From Clostridium tertium (lineage in GTDB: Bacteria; Bacillota; Clostridia; Clostridiales; Clostridiaceae), in NCBI RefSeq assembly GCF_017873245.1, contig NZ_JAGGJY010000002.1, forward strand, positions 1 through 64,000: DNA of 64,000 nt, read 5' to 3'. Under the pieces are notes generated by a model that saw only the letters and a program-made list of their open reading frames with translations, was not told where the DNA came from and did no database searches. Positions 7,885 to 17,642 of this stretch are shown piece after piece. Each line of letters starts with the position of its first letter. Position 1 is the stretch's first letter. A program made the position numbers and the translations under genes.

Positions 7885-9563
7885 TAAAACTCCTCCTTTC
7901 TTAACCTAGCTACTATATCATTTCCACATATTTGTCTTCCATCATATTTTAGTATGCTATAATTCATTAATATTCCTGTTTCTTGAGTTATTAGCTTACC
8001 TAATTGCCCTGTAAAGTTTTGCTCAACATTTATTATTTTTTTAGCTTGCTTTGCATACTTTCTTAAACCTTCTTTTGGTAATGGATATATATCTCCAAAA
8101 CTTAAAGCACCAACTTTTTCACCTTGATTATTTAATTCTTCAACTGCATCTTTTAATGCTCCATAAGTTGATCCAAATCCTAATAATAGAATTTCTAAAT
8201 CTTCTTTGCCTATAAATTCTGGCTCTTCTATATCTTTTTTAATAAGCTCTAATTTTTTCATTCTTTTTTCCATTTGAGCATTTCTAACCTCTGCTTCTTC
8301 TGTTATATGTGATTCCTCAGTATGTTCATCACTATCCACTAAAACTACTTGATTCTTAGAATTACCTGGAATCATTCTAGGAGAAATTCCACTTTGAGTT
8401 ACCTTATATCTCTTATATTCCTCATCTTCTTTTAGTTCTTCTCCATTTGAAATATATCTTTCTATTTCAATATTATTTAAATTATATTTCGGAATTGTTA
8501 TATTTGAATCCGCTAAATATTGATCTGTTAATAAGATTACAACAGTTTGATATTTATCAGCTAAATTTAATGCCTTAACAGTTTTGTAAAATGCATCTTC
8601 AGCATTTCTAACGCTTATTAATATTCTTGGAAATTCACCTTGAGATGCTGTTAATAAAAAGCTTAAATCACTTTGTTCTGTTCTTGTTGGAAGTCCTGTT
8701 GCTGCTCCTGGCCTTTGTGAATCTACTATAACTATTGGTGTTTCTGTTATACCTGCAAGCCCAAATGCTTCAACCATTAATGAAACTCCACCACCAGAAC
8801 TTCCTGTCATAGCTCTTGCTCCTGCATATGATGCTCCAATAGCAAAATTTATAGCAGCTATTTCATCTTCTGCTTGATCTACAACCATTCCTGTTTCTAC
8901 TTGCTTTTTAGCTAAATAGGTCATTATACTAGTTGCTGGTGTCATTGGATATGCAGAATAAAAATCTAATCCTCCTGCAATAGCTCCTAATGCAATAGCA
9001 TTATTACCATTTATTAATATATGATCACTTAAATCATTTCCTTTCATTTTATGCTTTGATTCAATTAAATCATATCCCAATTTAACTGCTTGTATATTTT
9101 TATTCCTTACATCTTCTGAAAGCTTACTACTAAAATATTTATCTATATTTTCTAAGTCTATTGAAAAATATTTTAATATTACTCCTGCTGCTACTGATGT
9201 AAATGCCTTTGATAAGCTTAATCCTTTAGCAGTTTCTATAAGAGGTAATTTTATATTTTTTTTATATTCATTCTTTATACTTTTATCTGATATTATAATC
9301 CCGTCATCCTTTAATCTATCTTTGTGATATGAAATTGTATTTTCATCTAAAGCAAGTATTAAATCTAATTCATTTTTATGTGAATATATTTCATTTTCTC
9401 CAAATCTTATTTGTATAAAGTTATGGCCTCCCCTAACTCTTGACATATAATCTTTATTTGAAAAAACATAGAATCCAAATTTCTTTATTGACCTTTCTAG
9501 AAAGTCACTTAATGTATCAAGACCTTGTCCAGCACTTCCACCAATTAAAATATTATATTCCAC
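7884..9563 (-). CDS. 2-oxoacid:ferredoxin oxidoreductase, fused gamma-alpha subunit
   Basis: A 559-residue protein joining the gamma domain (about 1-180, starting NILIGGSAGQGLDTLSD) to the alpha pyrimidine-binding domain (about 190-400, with SAYPMTPATSIM and a GSSGGGVSLMVEA segment) and a transketolase C-terminal-like domain. This is the usual gamma-alpha fusion of KorA-type enzymes. The start codon is GTG, set by GGAGGG 7 bases upstream. It is first in the two-gene operon with the beta subunit. It works in the cytosol, feeding reduced ferredoxin to anaerobic metabolism. No delta (8Fe ferredoxin) subunit is next to it. Confidence 0.9.
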   Translation of the reverse strand: MEYNILIGGSAGQGLDTLSDFLERSIKKFGFYVFSNKDYMSRVRGGHNFIQIRFGENEIYSHKNELDLILALDENTISYHKDRLKDDGIIISDKSIKNEYKKNIKLPLIETAKGLSLSKAFTSVAAGVILKYFSIDLENIDKYFSSKLSEDVRNKNIQAVKLGYDLIESKHKMKGNDLSDHILINGNNAIALGAIAGGLDFYSAYPMTPATSIMTYLAKKQVETGMVVDQAEDEIAAINFAIGASYAGARAMTGSSGGGVSLMVEAFGLAGITETPIVIVDSQRPGAATGLPTRTEQSDLSFLLTASQGEFPRILISVRNAEDAFYKTVKALNLADKYQTVVILLTDQYLADSNITIPKYNLNNIEIERYISNGEELKEDEEYKRYKVTQSGISPRMIPGNSKNQVVLVDSDEHTEESHITEEAEVRNAQMEKRMKKLELIKKDIEEPEFIGKEDLEILLLGFGSTYGALKDAVEELNNQGEKVGALSFGDIYPLPKEGLRKYAKQAKKIINVEQNFTGQLGKLITQETGILMNYSILKYDGRQICGNDIVARLRKEEF

Positions 9564-9636
9564 TTAATTCCCTCCTTTTTTATTTTCTATATTAAGTTAT
9601 TCAATTTAATACTTTATTCATTAAGTATAAATATTG

Positions 9637-10827
9637 TTACAATTCCCTACTATTTATTGTCAAAAACCCATTTTTTATTGAGAACTTTTTCTCACTACTT
9701 TTATCTTCTATGTCCTTATGATTTATATTTATATTTTCATAAACTATATCTTTAAATTTCATATATTGCTTATTGCTATCTATATCTAAAGCTACCTGAG
9801 CTACTAAAAGTTCATGTAAAAATAAGTCTACTTCCATATTATTATTAATAATATATATTTCATTATCTATATATATTTTTTCTTCCTCTATAAACTCTTT
9901 ATAATGCGCTTTTGTAGGTATTATATTATCAAAAATTTTATATACTATTGGATCACTAAAGTCTTGTCCATTGTTTCTAGAAAAACATCCGTACAACTTT
10001 TTATCACTTATCCATAATGCCCATAATACATTATCTAAAGTTAGCATTACACATGAATCAACTTCTTCATCTTCAAATAATATTAAGCTTTTTTGTAATT
10101 CTATTTGTTTATCAGTTAATATATCTCTATATTGATAAACTAGTACATTAATATTACTTTCCTCAGTAACAATAAGATAATGACTTCTATTTTCTACTAC
10201 ACAAAAAGAAAAATCTTTGTAAGGCATTCTAGATATATATATAACCATTTCCTTTTCCCAAAGATTTTTAGATATATTGAATGCTCTTGAACTCAATTTA
10301 TATATACCGTATGCCATAGAATTTATTAGAATTACGCAAGAGTTATAGCTTTGAGAAATATAATAAGACAGACTTGAATAACAGTCTATATTGATAAGAA
10401 CATCCAATGGCGACCAGTCACTTAATTCCTTATAAGACTGATGGATTATCATTTCTATAGTATTACTTTCATTTATTAGATTATATAAAAGATGTATATT
10501 ATTTTTAGAACAAAAAATTTTTGCTTCTATAGGCATTATTTCATTATATTTCATATAAAAGAGAGTTTTATACTTCCACTCATATCCATCCAATATACAT
10601 AATATAATATCTCCACTAACATCTTGGCACAATAAATTTATATTTTTATTAAAATCTTCAATAACATAAAAATTTTCAAAACTCTCTTTATAAATAACTT
10701 CTTTTTTTTGCCATTTTCCATTTATAAGCACTTCATAATATATCCCTAGTCTATGATCGTATGAAAATCTTAGTAAATTTTTCATTTTATTTCTTACTAA
10801 AAAATAATCGTATTTTTTGTCATTCAT
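9637..10827 (-). CDS. Uncharacterised beta-propeller-like protein of the spore-surface candidate operon
   Basis: A 396-residue protein I do not recognise by family. It is made of repeated short beta-strand segments such as LRFSYDHRLGIYYEVLINGKW and ILCILDGYEWKYKTLFY. These resemble the N-terminal half of the coiled-coil protein at 12741-14540 (compare LSYRIMYKEGKWTKE), so both probably fold as propellers. There is no signal peptide and no transmembrane segment. The start is the ATG at 10827, behind AAGGAGGATATTAT, rather than an upstream in-frame codon; it overlaps the YVTN gene's end by 8 bases (ATGAATGA). It is last of a four-gene minus-strand operon. Function unknown; a spore coat or exosporium role is inferred from neighbours. 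Confidence 0.7.
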   Translation of the reverse strand: MNDKKYDYFLVRNKMKNLLRFSYDHRLGIYYEVLINGKWQKKEVIYKESFENFYVIEDFNKNINLLCQDVSGDIILCILDGYEWKYKTLFYMKYNEIMPIEAKIFCSKNNIHLLYNLINESNTIEMIIHQSYKELSDWSPLDVLINIDCYSSLSYYISQSYNSCVILINSMAYGIYKLSSRAFNISKNLWEKEMVIYISRMPYKDFSFCVVENRSHYLIVTEESNINVLVYQYRDILTDKQIELQKSLILFEDEEVDSCVMLTLDNVLWALWISDKKLYGCFSRNNGQDFSDPIVYKIFDNIIPTKAHYKEFIEEEKIYIDNEIYIINNNMEVDLFLHELLVAQVALDIDSNKQYMKFKDIVYENININHKDIEDKSSEKKFSIKNGFLTINSREL

Positions 10828-12313
10828 ACATAATATCCTCCTTAAGTTCCATACACTGCTTACAAAATGGTATAAATACAAGATCCTCTATAATTGCATG
10901 GGTTGAAATTATAGAGCTAACATCAAACTTAATAACATTACCTTTATTTATTGGAGAACTTATTAGCTTAGTTAGCGATTTTACTACATATTCTACTCCA
11001 TTACCTTCCTTATAATCTGAAATATATAATCTAGCTTTTTGTTTTCCTTTAAGTCTTCCTTCAATTATATATTTTTCTTCATTTTGGTTTTTGCATTTTA
11101 TATAGTATGGAATATCAAAGTTATATTCTAGTATTAAATATTTATCTCTATTCTCAAAAATTTTTCTTCTTTTACTTTCTTCTATAACACTGCAATTTTC
11201 AAAAATTACTTCTTCTATACTTAAAATATCATCTTCTTTCAATGATATTTCCACTGACACTTGTGGAAAATTCATCTTTTCTTTATAAGTCGATAAAACT
11301 TTTTTTGCTAATATAGTATTTCCCTTTTCTTGCTTCCACTTATCATTTGCACTGGTAGAAATATAATATTTTTCTTCTATTTCTTTATTTTCTATAATAA
11401 TTCCTATATCATATGGGACTATATTATTATCATCCAAAGTAAAAGTATCTAAAATAACATTATTAGAAACATCTATTCTATCAAGTACTCCTTTTCCTTC
11501 ATTATCTTTACTTGTTACCAAGAGTACTTTTTTATCAGGAGATAATCTAATTCTCTGTAAGTCTGGCAAAGTAGTACTAATACTTGCTATATATTTTTTA
11601 TTTATTGTATCTATAACTTCAATTCTATGTAATCCATTATTTGCTGCATATAAAAAATTTTCACTTCCATCTAAATCCGTAATACTTGATCCTTCTTGAA
11701 AATCTATATATGAAACACTTCCTGTTTCAAGATCTAATATAGATACATTTCCAGTATAAGTCCCTCTATTTGATCCTTTATTGGAAATATATAAATATCG
11801 TTCACTGTCCCCCATAAACATAAAATTTGGAGTATTTCCAACTTCTTTGTAAACCTTAATTAAATTAAACTCTGTAGTATCATAAGCTTTTATTTCATTT
11901 TGAAAAATATCAAGTACAAATAATCTTTTTCTACTCTTATTAAGTTCCATGCTATCTGCAGCAATAAATCCTGTTATTCTTCCAAGTATATCTCCATTAC
12001 CTAGATTATAAATACATACCTCTTCTGTATTACAAACATAAATTTTTTGAGAAATGGAATCCACTTTTATATTTCCATTATTAGGCATATACCAAGTTTT
12101 ATTAGTGTTATGCAAGTGGTCAATAAGTGTAACCTTACTATTTCTATCTGTTGCAATATAAACATTATTTTTTCCATCAACAACGATATCTTGCGGTCTA
12201 GGACCAACTTCAACCTCTTTTATAACACTATAACTATCTCCATCAATTATAGATACCTTGCCAGTACTTAAGTTAGATATATAATAGATAGTTTTTTTTC
12301 TTACATTAGCCAC
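10820..12313 (-). CDS. YVTN-type beta-propeller protein with a C-terminal SPOCS-like domain
   Basis: A 497-residue protein. Residues about 8-310 are a propeller with YVTN/SMP-30-like blades (STGKVSIIDGDSY, DIVVDGKNNVYIATD, YLYISNKGS, SPDKKVLLVTS). The remaining 190 residues contain a beta-rich module (about 355-480) with YIIEGRLKGKQKARLYISD and VSSIISTHAIIEDLVFIPF. That module resembles the SPOCS/DUF3794 domain of sporulation proteins such as SipL; this is my pattern reading. It has no signal peptide. The start is GTG 12313, behind a GGGGGGA tract at slightly long spacing; an in-frame stop lies three codons upstream of it. It shares an operon with two propeller-like proteins. Confidence 0.75.
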   Translation of the reverse strand: MANVRKKTIYYISNLSTGKVSIIDGDSYSVIKEVEVGPRPQDIVVDGKNNVYIATDRNSKVTLIDHLHNTNKTWYMPNNGNIKVDSISQKIYVCNTEEVCIYNLGNGDILGRITGFIAADSMELNKSRKRLFVLDIFQNEIKAYDTTEFNLIKVYKEVGNTPNFMFMGDSERYLYISNKGSNRGTYTGNVSILDLETGSVSYIDFQEGSSITDLDGSENFLYAANNGLHRIEVIDTINKKYIASISTTLPDLQRIRLSPDKKVLLVTSKDNEGKGVLDRIDVSNNVILDTFTLDDNNIVPYDIGIIIENKEIEEKYYISTSANDKWKQEKGNTILAKKVLSTYKEKMNFPQVSVEISLKEDDILSIEEVIFENCSVIEESKRRKIFENRDKYLILEYNFDIPYYIKCKNQNEEKYIIEGRLKGKQKARLYISDYKEGNGVEYVVKSLTKLISSPINKGNVIKFDVSSIISTHAIIEDLVFIPFCKQCMELKEDIMYE

Positions 12314-12373
12314 GGATTCTCATTCCCCCCTTTTAATTACTTAATACTATAGTTATATAAAGTTAATTTATCT

Positions 12374-12643
12374 TTATTCAATTAGCTCATAAGTTTCTTT
12401 TTTACCTTCTTTTATTATCTTAAATACTGCAGTTGGATATATATTATTTTTAGCCAATTCTTTTTGTATTTCTTCTTTATCTTTTTCTTTAAACTTTAAT
12501 GCTTGTGTACAGCTAATATTAATCTTATTTGGTGCCGTAACTAATTTCACTTCTATTTTCTTTTGAGTTAATCTATCATACATATATACAGCTCTATAAT
12601 GAGATGTAAATGCCATTACATAATCATAGTCTTCTGATCTCAT
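12374..12643 (-). CDS. DUF3343 protein (putative Se/S carrier-like)
   Basis: An 89-residue protein of the DUF3343 type, small proteins that often occur with selenium-metabolism genes (selD, EF2568-type desulfurase, YedF). The hallmark order is present: YVMAFTSHYRAVYMYDRLTQ, then VKLVTAPNKINISCTQALKF with the conserved Cys after the Ser. The ATG at 12643 is chosen because AGAGGAGAATATT precedes it; a longer in-frame extension of 31 codons has no such site. It lies between the coiled-coil protein and the YVTN protein, same strand, with short gaps, so it is probably co-transcribed. Its biochemical role is unproven even in known members. Confidence 0.8.
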   Translation of the reverse strand: MRSEDYDYVMAFTSHYRAVYMYDRLTQKKIEVKLVTAPNKINISCTQALKFKEKDKEEIQKELAKNNIYPTAVFKIIKEGKKETYELIE

Positions 12644-12740
12644 AATATTCTCCTCTAAATTCCTAACTCTTAAGCAATTTTCCCCTCTATTGTATGCTCT
12701 AAAATACTGCAAGTTACTTTCCATTAATTTACACAATATA

Positions 12741-14540
12741 TTAAAAATTATTTTGACTATTACTAGTTTTTCTTCTTAATAACCTTTCCATAACTGACTG
12801 ATTTCTCTCTAAATCTAATTCTGCTTTTAATTTATTATTTTCCTCAGCTATTAACCTAACTTCTTCTTTTATTAATAGATTTTCTTCTTGCAGATATTTT
12901 GATTGATTTTCTACTTGCAGCTTATATTCTTTTTCTTCTATTAGCTGTTTATTTTTATCAACTAATTCAGAGACTAATTTTTTATTTTCTTCATTTAATA
13001 ATGTTATTTCTATCATAAGTGAGGCATTTTCCTTTAGAATTTCTTTCATATTATTTTCTACTATTATCTTAGACTCTTTTTCTTCTTTATTCTTTTTATT
13101 TGCTTCATCTAACTCAAATGATAATTTACAAACCTTATCACTTGATATATCTAATTGATTTTTAAGTGATATAATTTCATCCCAATAATCTTTCACTCTA
13201 TCCTCAAGTTTTTCTTTTGATTTTTTAATTTCTAATAATTGACCATTAGTATCCTCAAGGTCCTTTTGAATCTTTTTTTGTAGTTCTAAAAATACATTAC
13301 AGTTTTCTTCCGCCTTCCTTTTCTGCTCTATTGTTCTAGTGATTTGTTGCTCATATTCATCCATAAACTTTTGATTTTTTTGTAACTTCAAATTTAAATG
13401 TGATATTCTATTTACTAAGTTATTATTTTCTACTTTTTCTCTAGATAATTCCGCCTTTAAGCTTTCAACTAATTCATTTTCGGAATAAGAATTTTCTTCA
13501 TATTTACTTCTATCATATTTTAATGAATCTTTCATAGTAACTAAAAATTCACTTGGATCATATATCTTCATATCTAAGTTATCAGTTCCATAGACCCTTT
13601 TTTCTTTAATATAACTATCATTACCTGTACAAATAAAGGCATTATATTTTTCTAACTTATCATTATTTCCTCTATCAAAGTAAACAGGAAATTCCCATTT
13701 ATCCTTATTGAAAATTGAATAAAAAATCTTATCATTTTCCAACCAACAAGAGCATAATTTATTACTTTCAATAAATAAAATAGTTTCTAATAAATTGTTT
13801 TTATTTTCATATATTTTAAAGTGCTTTACATTTCCTATAGAATCTATAAAAACATGATCCAAAGAATGTATTATACCTTCTCTAGATTTATTTAATATAT
13901 GAATATCCTGCCTATCAATAGCAACTTCAAATTCTATATCCTCTCCTTGAATTCCATAAAGTCTTTTTGATTGTAGCCACCTCTGATTTTCAAAGTTACA
14001 ATAATTTAAAGATATCTCATCGCCTTCATCTGAAAGGAAAAATACATAAATATCTCCTTTATAATTTACATTTACAGAGTAATATTCCTTTAAATTAGAA
14101 ATTAAAATAATATCTGCTAATCTATTAATAGTGGTTTCTCGTCCATTCCAAGTACAATGCATTAATACTCCATGATCACTTCCATCATTACCAACTAACA
14201 AATAGAAAATATGCATATTAGATCCTATAATTTCAACTTTCAAGTTTTCTATCTCAAAATCTTTATTATCTAATTGATAAATAGGTTTCCCTACCCATAA
14301 TTTATTCTTCATTGTACAATATCTTAGTTCATATTTAGAATTACTGTATAACAAATGTATTCCTTCATTTTCATCAATATAAGTAGAAAATCCAAGTACT
14401 TTTGTATCAATTATAATTTCCTTAGTCCACTTCCCTTCTTTATACATAATTCTGTAGCTCAATTCTTTATTATTATTTAATGAAAATTTCCATAAGTTTT
14501 CTTTATAATCTAAATATATCCACGGGCATACATCACTCAT
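12741..14540 (-). CDS. Propeller-like protein with a long C-terminal coiled coil
   Basis: A 599-residue protein, family not recognised. Residues about 5-310 consist of repeated beta-strand units (LSYRIMYKEGKW, LRYCTMKNKLWVGKP, DIYVFFLSDEGDEISLNY) similar to the protein at 9637-10827. From about 355 to 580 it is a continuous Glu/Lys/Asn/Leu-rich coiled coil (KAELSREKVENNNLVNR, LEDRVKDYWDEIISLKNQL, ENKKLVSELVDKNKQLIEE). It has no signal peptide or membrane segment. ATG 14540 is preferred over the GTG two codons earlier because GGGGAG lies 7 bases before it. It is first in the four-gene operon. A structural role in the spore surface is plausible from context only. Confidence 0.7.
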   Translation of the reverse strand: MSDVCPWIYLDYKENLWKFSLNNNKELSYRIMYKEGKWTKEIIIDTKVLGFSTYIDENEGIHLLYSNSKYELRYCTMKNKLWVGKPIYQLDNKDFEIENLKVEIIGSNMHIFYLLVGNDGSDHGVLMHCTWNGRETTINRLADIILISNLKEYYSVNVNYKGDIYVFFLSDEGDEISLNYCNFENQRWLQSKRLYGIQGEDIEFEVAIDRQDIHILNKSREGIIHSLDHVFIDSIGNVKHFKIYENKNNLLETILFIESNKLCSCWLENDKIFYSIFNKDKWEFPVYFDRGNNDKLEKYNAFICTGNDSYIKEKRVYGTDNLDMKIYDPSEFLVTMKDSLKYDRSKYEENSYSENELVESLKAELSREKVENNNLVNRISHLNLKLQKNQKFMDEYEQQITRTIEQKRKAEENCNVFLELQKKIQKDLEDTNGQLLEIKKSKEKLEDRVKDYWDEIISLKNQLDISSDKVCKLSFELDEANKKNKEEKESKIIVENNMKEILKENASLMIEITLLNEENKKLVSELVDKNKQLIEEKEYKLQVENQSKYLQEENLLIKEEVRLIAEENNKLKAELDLERNQSVMERLLRRKTSNSQNNF

Positions 14541-14756
14541 ATTCACTCTCCCCTTTATAGAATTCTATTATAAAGTTATTTAGCCTATTATTTTCCTATA
14601 TATTAATAGGCAAAAACCATTAATTATAAGATATAGCTACTCATTTCGTTTATTTTCTCTTTTAAATAAACCATTTATAAAATTATATTTAAAATAAGCA
14701 AATATTATGCAATTTTATGGAGTAAAAAATTTATTTTATATATATTTTTTAATATC

Positions 14757-14783
14757 ACCTCTTTTATCTTCCTACATATCATG
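14757..14783 (+). promoter_or_regulatory. Sigma-K-like promoter of the SPOCS-like gene
   Basis: AC (14757-14758), exactly 16 bases, then CATATCATG (14775-14783) fits the sporulation mother-cell consensus AC-N16/17-CATANNNTA except for the last base. It lies 54 bases before the ATG at 14837. The paralogous gene at 20854-21609 has AC-N16-CATAACATG at an equivalent position, which supports a shared functional promoter. Confidence 0.6.
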
Positions 14784-14836
14784 TAATGTGAGTAAATAAA
14801 TTTTTGTTTTTTATTATTTTAAAAGGAGGATATTAT

Positions 14837-15598
14837 ATGTCCATTAACTTCAAAAAATTCGTACCACGTCCAGGTCTAGTAAATAAGCAAGGACGTCTAC
14901 CTGATCCTGCGGAGTTAGTTTGTATTGAAGTACCTAAGGTGTTTGATCAATGTTTAATTAAAAGATGCCTAGTATATTGTGGAGGTCCAGACACAAATAC
15001 AACTGATTGTGAATTAAGAAGCGATCCACTAGTCGATCCTAAGAGATATATTTCTAGTAGAGACTTCAATATAACACTTCTTTCAGTAGAAAAGATACCA
15101 ATTAAAGGTAAACGCGGATTTAAAAAGGTAGTTCTTAATTACATGATTTCTTTCTATGCTGATTATCTTGATTGTGATGGTAAAACTAAGAGTGAATTTT
15201 ATGAGATTAATAGAACTGATGTAATTGGAAAATTCTATTGCCCTGATTCAATTTCTCAAATTTCAGCTAGTACTGACCTAGAAGAAGATTCTAACATCAT
15301 AAGACTTGAAATGGTTGCAGAAGCACTACACGGTGAAATACTTAAAGATAAAAATGGGGATGAAGTTTTAGATATCACTTTAGGATACTACATTGTAGTA
15401 AAATGTGAACTTCTTGTACAACTATTAATTCCTGCATATGATTATTGTCCTGTTCCTAAAGTTATTTGTGAGGATGAACCAGATGAAGATCCATGCGAAA
15501 TCTTTGATAAGGCTCCAATTCCTAAGTTCTATCCAGATCAAAACTTAGAACCTTTATTCCCTGACTGTTATGATGATGACGATGATGATGTTGATTAA
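14837..15598 (+). CDS. SPOCS/DUF3794-like spore protein, copy 1
   Basis: A 253-residue acidic, Cys-containing protein, clearly paralogous to the gene at 20854-21609 (same N-terminus MSINFKKF.PRPGLVNKQGR and same body). The central beta-rich region ends LDITLGYYIVVKCELLVQLL and IPAYDYCPVP, which resembles the SPOCS/DUF3794 domain of clostridial coat proteins. The tail is Pro/Asp-rich and ends in a run of Asp. It has no signal peptide. The start is the ATG behind AAAGGAGGATATTAT; an 11-codon upstream extension is rejected. A sigma-K-like promoter precedes it, pointing to late mother-cell expression. Compared with its paralogue it has extra cysteines (VYCGG, TTDCE, LDCDGK, FPDCY). Confidence 0.75.
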   Translation: MSINFKKFVPRPGLVNKQGRLPDPAELVCIEVPKVFDQCLIKRCLVYCGGPDTNTTDCELRSDPLVDPKRYISSRDFNITLLSVEKIPIKGKRGFKKVVLNYMISFYADYLDCDGKTKSEFYEINRTDVIGKFYCPDSISQISASTDLEEDSNIIRLEMVAEALHGEILKDKNGDEVLDITLGYYIVVKCELLVQLLIPAYDYCPVPKVICEDEPDEDPCEIFDKAPIPKFYPDQNLEPLFPDCYDDDDDDVD

Positions 15599-15665
15599 TA
15601 AAATTTATTTTCTTAGCTATAACTAAAAGTGTTTAGTATTTCTACTAAATTTAGTAGTTATAAAT

Positions 15666-15724
15666 GGTGATGACAGTTTAAGTGTTCCTATATATTTAAT
15701 TGAATTTATCTATCATCACCTTTT
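15666..15724 (+). terminator. Possible first terminator after SPOCS-like copy 1
   Basis: GGTGATGA (15666-15673) pairs with TCATCACC (15713-15720), followed by TTTTAAAAT. The loop is long (39 bases), so this is a weaker candidate than the hairpin at 15790. Confidence 0.4.
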
Positions 15725-15789
15725 AAAATATTTATATACTTTAATGAAAGTACTTAATAAATAAATTTAAATTGGATTTTTTATAATAT

Positions 15790-15833
15790 AAATAATGACC
15801 TACAACTTTTGTGCAGGTCATTATTTTTTTATG
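15790..15833. terminator. Bidirectional terminator between SPOCS-like copy 1 and the amine oxidase
   Basis: AATAATGACCT (15791-15801) pairs with AGGTCATTATT (15815-15825), followed by seven T. The genes on either side converge here, so it probably ends both transcripts. Confidence 0.8.
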
Positions 15834-15858
15834 ATAAATATTAATTTCTATATTAAAG

Positions 15859-17586
15859 TTAAATTTTATTATTTATCATTATTCTTTCTGCAACTTCATT
15901 AGCTGCAATCATACCACTTTGAAGAGAACCTTGTTGAGTTCCATGTTTTTGAGATATATGCTCTCCTGCCAAAAACACTCTATTATTCATTTCTGGCATT
16001 TTTGCTCCATAAGAAAATAATATCTTATCTTCTGGTTTTGATAATGCCCCTGCCCCCCATATATATTGAACATCCGACCAAATTAATGACTTATAATCAA
16101 TTAAATTATCATCAATATAATGCAGTGGAAGATTATGAATCTTTTCTATATATCTTATAGCATCACGAATTTGTAATTCTGCATTTTCATTTCCAAGTAA
16201 CATTGCTTCATTACACCAACTATAACTTACTAGCAATACTCCTGACTCCTTGGGACTTGCACCTGGTTTTAATATATAACTACCTATCTTATCATTTAAA
16301 GCTTCTGAATGATCTGAAGGATAATAAATAGATACTAGTGGAATATCAGTAAAGGTTTTTCCCCCTACTATTCCTTTTGATTTGCCTCCCTTTTCCCAAA
16401 ATCTTTCTTTAAGATAAAGATATATTTTCCCTGATGTCTCATAATTCATTTCATTTATTGCACGTATTTTTCTTGAATTAAAGTTAGGATCTATATCCAT
16501 TCTTCTTAAACTTTGAAAAGGTATTGTGCATATTACATAATCAAATTTCTCCAGGACTTCTTTCTTCATTTCTCCTTCTGCATACTTAATAGTAATTCTA
16601 TCCTCTGTTTCTGAACTATATATTCCTTCAACTGGTGTCCCCATTTTTACTTTTACATTTCCTAATTTTTCTTTATCGATGCCATTAAATATTTTCTCAT
16701 TTTCATCGAATAAAGCTCCATATAATGAAAGAGGTAAATTTATCATTCCATCCTTAATATAATAATTAAATTCTGAATCTACTGTATAATATCTTTGTAG
16801 TATTTCCATAAGACCAATTTGATAAAATTGCTTACTTCCATCAAGATATCCCAACATTGATATTGCCTCTTCGCTAAATCCAGCATTTTCATATGCTTTT
16901 CTATAACTTAATTTATCTATTTGCTCTATTTTTTCTGAATATTTATCTTTGATCTCTAATAATTCTCTTCTTTCTTCGAGTGTAAGAAATTCTAAATACT
17001 TTTTATAAAATTTTTTATCTACTTGTTCTTTTAATTTCTTTTTATCACTATTTGATAAATCAAACTTTGGATGTATATTCTTTACTACTTGTTTTCCCTT
17101 TTGATCATTTACTGCCTTTGCCCCTCTAATATAAAGTAAAGAATTATTATTATTATTTACAAAAGGTCTAGTCTCAAGATTGAAAAGATTAATATAATGC
17201 CATGTGGTATAATGTGATACTGGTATGCTAATTTCTCCAAGCTCACCATACTTATTATTTTTTCTATCAAAATAATAAGTATAAACTTTTCCTCCTATTC
17301 TCTGGCTTGCTTCGAATAATGTAATATCGCATCCTATCTTCCTTAATTCAACTGCTGTAGCTAAACCTGCTTCTCCTGCACCAATTATTGCTACTTTTAT
17401 ATCTTTTGCATAACCACTTTGACATATATTAGTTATATCTGTAGGTGGGCTCATTAATTCAACTATATTATTTATATCATCTACTCTTTTTTGATCCTTT
17501 AGTATATATTCAAGCATATTATATCTTTCGTCATCACTAGGATTATCTACTTGATAAACATACTTTGAGTTATTCCAAGATTCCAT
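15859..17586 (-). CDS. FAD-dependent amine oxidase family protein
   Basis: A 575-residue flavin amine oxidase (monoamine/L-amino-acid oxidase superfamily). The ADP-binding motif is VAIIGAGEAGLATAVELRKIG near residue 66, followed by LFEASQRIGGKVYTY, the second flavin contact. The C-terminal flavin motif is NRVFLAGEHISQKHGTQQGSLQSGM. It has a family-specific N-terminal extension of about 60 residues and no signal peptide. The ATG at 17586 is preferred over a GTG three codons earlier because AGGA would abut the GTG. It lies 56 bases after the cysteine desulfurase gene on the same strand, so they are likely co-transcribed. The substrate is unknown; an oxidase in an anaerobe's spore locus is notable. 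Confidence 0.82.
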   Translation of the reverse strand: MESWNNSKYVYQVDNPSDDERYNMLEYILKDQKRVDDINNIVELMSPPTDITNICQSGYAKDIKVAIIGAGEAGLATAVELRKIGCDITLFEASQRIGGKVYTYYFDRKNNKYGELGEISIPVSHYTTWHYINLFNLETRPFVNNNNNSLLYIRGAKAVNDQKGKQVVKNIHPKFDLSNSDKKKLKEQVDKKFYKKYLEFLTLEERRELLEIKDKYSEKIEQIDKLSYRKAYENAGFSEEAISMLGYLDGSKQFYQIGLMEILQRYYTVDSEFNYYIKDGMINLPLSLYGALFDENEKIFNGIDKEKLGNVKVKMGTPVEGIYSSETEDRITIKYAEGEMKKEVLEKFDYVICTIPFQSLRRMDIDPNFNSRKIRAINEMNYETSGKIYLYLKERFWEKGGKSKGIVGGKTFTDIPLVSIYYPSDHSEALNDKIGSYILKPGASPKESGVLLVSYSWCNEAMLLGNENAELQIRDAIRYIEKIHNLPLHYIDDNLIDYKSLIWSDVQYIWGAGALSKPEDKILFSYGAKMPEMNNRVFLAGEHISQKHGTQQGSLQSGMIAANEVAERIMINNKI

Positions 17587-17642
17587 AACTTTCACATCCT
17601 AATGTTTATTACATATATAATCATATATGTATTGGAGATTTT

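Noticed and set aside
14583-14611. Inverted repeat GCCTATTA..TAATAGGC upstream of the coiled-coil gene
   Set aside because: Only an 8-base stem in very A/T-rich DNA, no T run and no known regulator; too weak to call an operator or terminator.
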